DNA of 64,000 nucleotides from Galeopsis tetrahit (Eukaryota; Streptophyta; Magnoliopsida; Lamiales; Lamiaceae): NCBI GenBank assembly GCA_963675135.1, contig OY776126.1, positions 21,331,195-21,395,194 on the forward strand, read 5' to 3'. The notes below the pieces were generated by a model that saw only the letters and a list, made by a program, of their open reading frames with translations, was not told where the DNA came from and ran no database searches. This document shows, piece by piece, positions 59,212 through 64,000 of this stretch. Every line of letters starts with the position of its first letter. The first letter of the stretch is position 1. A program made the translations under genes and the position numbers.

Positions 59212-59755
59212 TTCTCCTCTTCTTGAGGATGATTCGCCCTCGAATCATGTTGATTCTCATTGGAAAGGTACGAAGACTAGCTGGAACATCTTTGTATTCT
59301 TTTGACCTCAAAACACTAACAACTTGATATGTGTAACTTCCATCATCATTGATAAAAACCACAAAATAATTATTATCAACCTGATGACCCTCAACTAAAA
59401 AAATATAATTATTATCAACCTCCATATTAGGATGACCCTCAACTAAAAAAATATTTGTCTTCTTTTCCTCATAAAAAACATCATCAACCAACATATTAAC
59501 AAACTCACTGAAAACTGGTGGTGCATCATAACCACAATCTTCATCAAAATATTTATAGAAAATTAGTGGTCCATCATAACCACCATCTTCATCAAAAATT
59601 GGCGGTCCATCATAACCACAATTTTCATCAAAATATTGATCGAAAATTGGTGGTCCATTATATTCATCATGACAGATGTGCATATTATCATCTTCATACG
59701 TTGATTGCTCATCATGAATAGTATCGTAAACCGGATGAAATCTCGGAACCATCAT
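59174..59755 (-). CDS. TRIM internal ORF, 193 codons, gypsy-derived
   Basis: Starts MMVPRFHPVYDTIHDEQSTY just after the primer-binding site, where gag would start. The middle repeats YDGPPIFD...YFDE(N/D)CG three to four times, followed by SEFVNMLVDDVFYEEKKTN and FLVEGH, repeated. This acidic linker style is found between gag and protease in some plant Ty3/gypsy polyproteins. The end (VPASLRTFPMRINMIRGRII) corresponds, in another frame, to the DSRANHPQEEEND-like C-terminus that precedes the LTR in such elements. The stop lies 38 bp inside the LTR. I infer an internally deleted gypsy element. No catalytic domain is present, and whether it is translated is unknown. Confidence 0.5.
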   Translation of the reverse strand: MMVPRFHPVYDTIHDEQSTYEDDNMHICHDEYNGPPIFDQYFDENCGYDGPPIFDEDGGYDGPLIFYKYFDEDCGYDAPPVFSEFVNMLVDDVFYEEKKTNIFLVEGHPNMEVDNNYIFLVEGHQVDNNYFVVFINDDGSYTYQVVSVLRSKEYKDVPASLRTFPMRINMIRGRIILKKRRMMEILIRININI

Positions 59756-59772
59756 CGAGAATCGTACCTAGT

Positions 59773-59784
59773 CTCTGATTACCA
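59773..59784 (-). other. TRIM primer-binding site
   Basis: TGGTAATCAGAG on the minus strand, two bases inside the LTR; the canonical initiator-Met site is TGGTATCAGAGC, so there is one inserted A. Confidence 0.7.
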
Positions 59785-59786
59785 AC

Positions 59787-60090
59787 TGATGCAGCAAGGG
59801 AAGCGTATAATATAGAAGATATATGAAGAACACATAAAAATACACAAATTCGTTGATTCTATGAATACCCGGAAAAGTGATAAAACTCATATAAGTTGAT
59901 TCACGAAGAATACCGTAAAAGAGATCTTGAGATATACTCTCATATTTTATTAATCAATTCCAACTCACTAATAACAATATAGAACTTATTTATTTATACT
60001 TGGAGAATAAAAAATATAACAAATCTCCTAAATATAAGCATAAATATCTAATCAAATATTACTATTGATTCTCATCAATATCTCTTCACA
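59787..60090 (-). repeat. TRIM 5' LTR
   Basis: About 304 bp, starts TGATGCAGCAAGG in plus orientation, directly beside the primer-binding site; the right end (tctcttcaca) is placed by alignment with the other LTR. Confidence 0.75.
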
Positions 60091-60365
60091 TGATGCATTC
60101 TCTGTAAAAATAAAAAAATGGAATATTACTATTTACAATTCACATGTACACTCTCAACAAGATAAAAAAGATGATGGAACAATACATTTCAAAATTCACA
60201 TGATGCACTCTCTTAAAGATAAAAAATATGATGAAATATTACAAATAACAAATAATTCACTCTTTGCATATTTACATGTAATAATTCAATCTAGGCAAGA
60301 ATTCACATCATAACACTGGTATGTGCACTCTCGGCACATTCACATGTAAAGCCCTTCCTCTCTAA

Positions 60366-61394
60366 GACCATCTCCAACGCTGGTGGCTAAAACTCCTAAT
60401 TTGACACCAAATTTGAGTCAAACAGTAAAATCATCTCCATCCATTCAACTCAAATTTTAACTCAACGAAAATATTCTTTTAAAATATTCTTAATTTTATC
60501 TTTTTTATATTCCATTTTATCAAATATTTATTTATAATTAAATATTGAATTTTATTACAATTAAATTTAAATTAAATAAATTAAGCAACAAATGATTCAT
60601 TCAATACAAAATAAAAAACACAGATTGATTTCACACAAAACACCCAATTAAATTACAAGATACATCACAATTACATATTAATACTAAGAAATTAAATATT
60701 AGTACAACAAAATGCAATACTTAATTAAATACAAATTACATATGCATAATCATTAACTTTCGAAATTAGAAAATTCTTCCCATAGATGTTCAATCAATGC
60801 ATTCCGAAGTTTGAAATGGGCATCTACATCTCTGATTTGTTTATGCCGACGAAGAAAGTTTTGGAATCTTGAAGTTTCGTTATTTGCCATTTCTACGTCT
60901 AGAGTTGACACTTCTCCCGTTTCTACAATCGGAACGCTGAGATCTCGTTCATCCTCAATTATCATATTATGCATTATTATGCATGCAGTCATTATATATT
61001 GCAAGTCACTTGTCGTCCAAAAACGAGCCGGATTTGCAACAATTGCAAATCGACTTTGGAGAACTCCAAAGGCGCTTCCACGTCTTTTCTATTGTAATTT
61101 AAATTTGTAGTATTTATGTTTTATTTAGTATTGTATTTTTGTAATTTAAATTATTAATGTTGTCTTAAAATTAAATTGTATACTTTTAATTTTAAATTCT
61201 TAATAATTATTAGTTAAAATTAAAATCAAAATAATAAACTAAATAAAATAAAAAAAAACATTTGCCACGTGAATAGTGTTGTGGCAAATTTGACACACAC
61301 TATTCATCAGTGGCAAGTAGCCTCACAATTTGCCTCGGCGTTGGAGATCAATTGCCAAAAAAACATGCCATTTGCCTCTCTCTTGGAGATCGCC
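60366..61394. mobile_element. PIF/Harbinger element, degenerate
   Basis: Left end GACCATCTCCAACGC, right end (inverted) GGCGATCTCCAAGAG, both beside TAA (60363-60365, 61395-61397), the usual 3-bp target of this superfamily. It contains the C-terminal part of a DDE_Tnp_4 transposase on the minus strand. A further gcgttggagat end occurs at 61883-61894, so an older, larger element may reach 61898 and include the Myb-like piece at 61497. Confidence 0.72.
60753..61090 (-). pseudogene. PIF/Harbinger transposase, C-terminal fragment
   Basis: The minus frame reads GSAFGVLQSRFAIVANPARF, then WTTSDLQYIMTACIIMHNMI, IEDERDL..., and ends LRNALIEHLWEEFSNFES-stop at 60753. This is the last roughly 110 residues of plant Harbinger transposases (the region around the final catalytic acidic residue and its xAFGVLQxRF motif). 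The DDE part upstream is missing, so the copy cannot be active. Confidence 0.85.
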
Positions 61395-61496
61395 TAATAA
61401 TTCACATTCGTGTATAAATACTCTTTCGTTTCACACAATTAACACACCTCTTAACTCTCTCATTTTAATTTTCTGTAGAGCTCATCAAATCTATCA

Positions 61497-61682
61497 ATGA
61501 CCATTGGAACTTCCAATTATTTTGTTGATGAAGATACACATCTTTATAAAGTGTTTGTTGATATCTCTCAAGATTCAATTATTAACGCAAATCAATCTGT
61601 ATTAAGTTTACAGGAGGAGAATAAAACAATTAAAATAAATATTAAATATTTCCCAATTATTAATCAAGAAGTTAAAAATTGA
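61497..61682 (+). pseudogene. Harbinger Myb-like ORF1 fragment
   Basis: MTIGTSNYFVDEDTHLYKVF followed by VDISQDSIINANQS matches the pattern of plant Harbinger ORF1 proteins (W-x-E/D-E-D...L...W...S-x-D-x-I-x-G-N-Q). The frame then drifts into AT-rich sequence and stops at 61682. A TATA-like tataaatact at 61414 and a pyrimidine-rich leader precede it. Similarity is short, so this is moderately supported. Confidence 0.5.
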
Positions 61683-62158
61683 TTTATTATTGAATGTACA
61701 TAAAAAAAAATTATATAAACAATTAGAAAATAAAATTTTATAAAAAAGAAAAAAAAAAAAAAAAGATGCAAATAGAAATAGGTATAAAGTGTTTTGCATA
61801 AAACAGATATGGTGTCTGAGGTGGTGGCAAATTTGCCGCCAAATTCATAAATTGAATTGTGGCAAATTGCCACCAACAACATTGAGGTTGCGTTGGAGAT
61901 GAATCCGGAACATGGTGGAGAGAAGAATTTTACAGAAATGGAATACGACAATGAATACTACTATGTCTATATGAGAGAGAGAGAGCAACATAATTTTTGG
62001 CAGTGGAAACAAACTAATTTCCCCATGTATTATTTCTGCAAAAATAATTTGGGAGTGGAGAATCTTCCTCATTCGGAGTGTAATTTATACGACAATGACC
62101 TCTATAATTTTGATTATAAGTTCATCATCTTCTCAGCCAAATCTCCAAATTTCCAAAA
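61683..62158. other. 5' flank of gamma-glutamyl hydrolase
   Basis: A-rich stretch, then Harbinger-end-like sequence to about 61898, then about 260 bp which must hold the GGH core promoter. ga-repeat at 61974-61984. No clear TATA box. Confidence 0.45.
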
Positions 62159-64000
62159 ATGTTGAAATTCCTCCTCTGTATAACCCTCCTCCTCGCTCTT
62201 TCCGAGAAACTCAGCGGCTCCGCCGACGCGCCGCTTCTCCTGCCCAGTCAAGCCTGCATCGCTGACGCCGATCTTAATTACCGACCGGTCATCGGAATTC
62301 TCAGCCACCCTGGGGATGGCGGCTCCGGCGCCATCACTAGGGCCTCCTCCTATATCGCCGCCTCTTATGTGAAGTTTGTTGAATCTGGCGGAGCTAGAGT
62401 TATTCCTCTCATCTACAATGAACCTTGGAAGGTTTTATTAAAAGTAATCGCCTCTTTTTTCTTAATAATCGTATCTCTTTTCTCTGCCTGTGACTTCCAA
62501 TTCAATTTCATTAATTAAATGTTTGAATTCACATATTGACTACTTGCCCTTTTGTAAGCCCCAAATTTCTAGTTTTTGTTTTACTCAACTTTTATGCATT
62601 TATTGTGCTTTAAGCCTTTGAAAAAGAAAGCAGAATTTAATCTTAGAAGGAAGATAGTCCACAATCTGCTGCAATGCTTCAGTTATGATGCATTAGTACA
62701 CTACCTGCTTTTGATTAAGTTGTGTTATTTGTTAAAATGAATCTGGATTCATATATGTCCTCACAAATGTATGTTGCAGAAACTCAGTTTGGTTAATGGA
62801 GTGATCTTCACAGGAGGGAATGCCAAAATCGGTGTCTACCGTGATGTTCTTGCAAGGATTTTCGAGGTAATTGATGGCCTCGGCAATTCTTGCTAAAATT
62901 GAAACCAACATGGCTCTCCTTCCTAGTAATTTAGATGAATATGATGGAATGATTTGTTGCAATCAAATATAAAAGGTAGCTAGGCTGAATTAAATTTCAT
63001 GTTTTGGCTATAATCTGATTAGCTTCCCAGATCTTTGCATGCTTTGCTGGATGATATAGTCATTTATCTTGTAAATGCCAATCTAGTTATGCTATTAATT
63101 TATTATTCAGGGAAAATTAATAAAATGGAGGAGATGGATGGCATATCTCAATTATGACTCAGATATTTTCATATATGTTTTTAGTGCAGATTGTCAAGAA
63201 AAAGAATGATGCTGAAAATCATTTCCCATTGTTTGCCATCTGCTTAGGTTTCGAACTTCTAGCAGAGATAGTGAGTGAGGTAATGCATTGATTGCGTGTA
63301 TAACTTTTTGTATGAAACTGCCATCCTTGATCAATCTAAGGTTTCCATTTTCATTCTGGTTACAGGACAGAAACATCCTGGACACATTTAATGCACATAA
63401 TCAAACTTCTACATTGCAGTTCAGGAATGGCATAACCATAACAGAAACTATGTTCCGAAGGTATAACTGAAGTTAATTTAAAAACTCGTGTTTCTTTAAT
63501 CGGTTTTCTTATTAACTTGAAATTTTGGTGAACTATACAGTCCTTACAAGCTAATAGTTGTTTTGAGTTATAGAAATAGAGTTATTTGATCAATTTCCAA
63601 TATAATTCTCTAAAATCCTGTGTGGATTGCTTTGTTCTTGTATAGTTTTCCTCCATATTTTCTACGGGAGATGAGTACAAAAGGTCTTGCGATGCAAAAT
63701 CATGGGGTAAGTGCTCTTTCCTTCCAATGTTAAGTGATGATAGTTTAATAAATTACTACTTATCTTCCTATGGCATGTACAGAAAAATCATTTGGTATAT
63801 GTTCTGAAAACATTTACTTTAATTTATGGCATCTGATTTCACAATTTAGTACTAGTTATATAACCAACCATTAAATTTCATGTTTGACTTATGTAGTATG
63901 GGGTATCACCCAAAAAGTTCGAAAAGAGCAAGAAACTTTCTGGCTTCTTTGAGATCTTAACTACCTCTGCAGATAAATATGGCAAGGTATATCTAAGAAG
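62159..64000 (+). CDS. GGH: Gamma-glutamyl hydrolase (folylpolyglutamate hydrolase), 5' part, 6 exons in window
   Basis: It cleaves the poly-gamma-glutamate tails of folates, mainly in the vacuole. Exons are 62159-62443, 62780-62866, 63190-63279, 63366-63460, 63646-63706 and 63897-63986. The window ends in the next intron, so the C-terminus with the catalytic His is missing. Residues 1 to about 22 form a signal peptide (MLKFLLCITLLLALSEKLSG). Then come RPVIGILSHPGDG, ASYVKFVESGGARVIPLIYN, LVNGVIFTGGNAK and FPLFAICLGFELL with the nucleophile Cys at about residue 142. They are followed by FPPYFLREMSTKGLAMQNHG, YGVSPKKFE and LSGFFEILTTSADKYGK. All junctions are GT-AG and in frame (236 codons so far). 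Asn replaces the usual W in TGGWAK. Confidence 0.94.

Larger units (their letters stand above)
58929..60090 (-). mobile_element. Miniature LTR retrotransposon (TRIM-like), 1.16 kb
   Basis: Two related terminal repeats, 58929-59211 and 59787-60090, in the same orientation share gcgtataa, gatcttgagatatactctca, tattttattaatcaattc and ttggagaataa. Next to the right LTR is a tRNA-iMet-type primer-binding site read on the minus strand. Next to the left LTR on the minus strand is a purine-rich stretch (aagaagaggagaatgatgg). So the minus-strand order is LTR, PBS, short ORF, PPT, LTR. The internal part is about 575 bp and has no gag, protease or pol domains. No target duplication is visible. Confidence 0.8.

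Noticed and set aside
61857..62165. 102-codon plus-strand frame before GGH
   Set aside because: It begins in Harbinger-end sequence and ends over the GGH start codon in another frame; the composition is AT-driven.

Overview
This is a plant nuclear window, almost certainly from a eudicot. It holds intron-containing genes with GT-AG introns and AT-rich introns and spacers. It also holds plant-specific genes (VTE6, a plastid L13 with transit peptide, BES1/BZR1, plant seipin) and typical plant transposons (Athila Ty3/gypsy, plant L1, MULE, hAT, Stowaway, PIF/Harbinger, TRIM). The species cannot be named from sequence alone.

Genes, left to right: VTE6 phytyl-phosphate kinase (minus, 496-2751, 5 exons); plastid ribosomal protein L13 (plus, 4522-7634, 4 exons); a cystatin-fold-like gene (plus, 9083-10216, 3 exons) lying inside a large DNA transposon; seipin (plus, 25178-27312, 2 exons); a conserved plant protein of unrecognised family (minus, 27792-31396, 7 exons); a BES1/BZR1 homologue of the BEH3/BEH4 type (minus, 33016-34329, 2 exons); and the first six exons of gamma-glutamyl hydrolase (plus, from 62159, running off the right edge). 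From memory of the Arabidopsis map, VTE6, RPL13, GGH and BEH4 lie in one short interval of chromosome 1 (about At1g78620 to At1g78700). The window therefore looks like an expanded and rearranged version of one conserved gene neighbourhood.

The space between the genes is transposon strata. (a) 8049-22522 is bounded by 32-bp inverted ends (30/32 identical) and a perfect 9-bp target duplication, the signature of a Mutator-like element. It is 14.5 kb long, carries the cystatin-like gene, and was later invaded by a complete 6.25-kb L1 (17-bp duplication) and a 639-bp hAT element (8-bp duplication). (b) 36.7-42.8 kb is a patchwork of hAT, fold-back and Stowaway MITEs plus a probable solo copia LTR; one Stowaway sits inside another MITE. 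(c) 42905-53484 is a 10.6-kb Athila-type retrotransposon on the minus strand with both LTRs, PBS, polypurine tract and a 5-bp duplication. Its pol is open, but gag is broken by three stops and one frameshift. (d) 53490-57890 is a decayed L1 with a second L1 scrap at its 5' end. (e) 58929-60090 is a miniature LTR element (TRIM-like) that still has a 193-codon ORF. (f) 60366 to about 61394-61898 is a PIF/Harbinger relic with pieces of both its transposase and its Myb-like protein.

I see no operons, CRISPR arrays or convincing tRNA genes. The observations I would follow first are the MULE with its gene cargo and hairpins, the near-intact L1 whose endonuclease start motif has been lost, the VTE6 model without a transit peptide, the altered basic region of the BZR1 homologue, and the coding TRIM.
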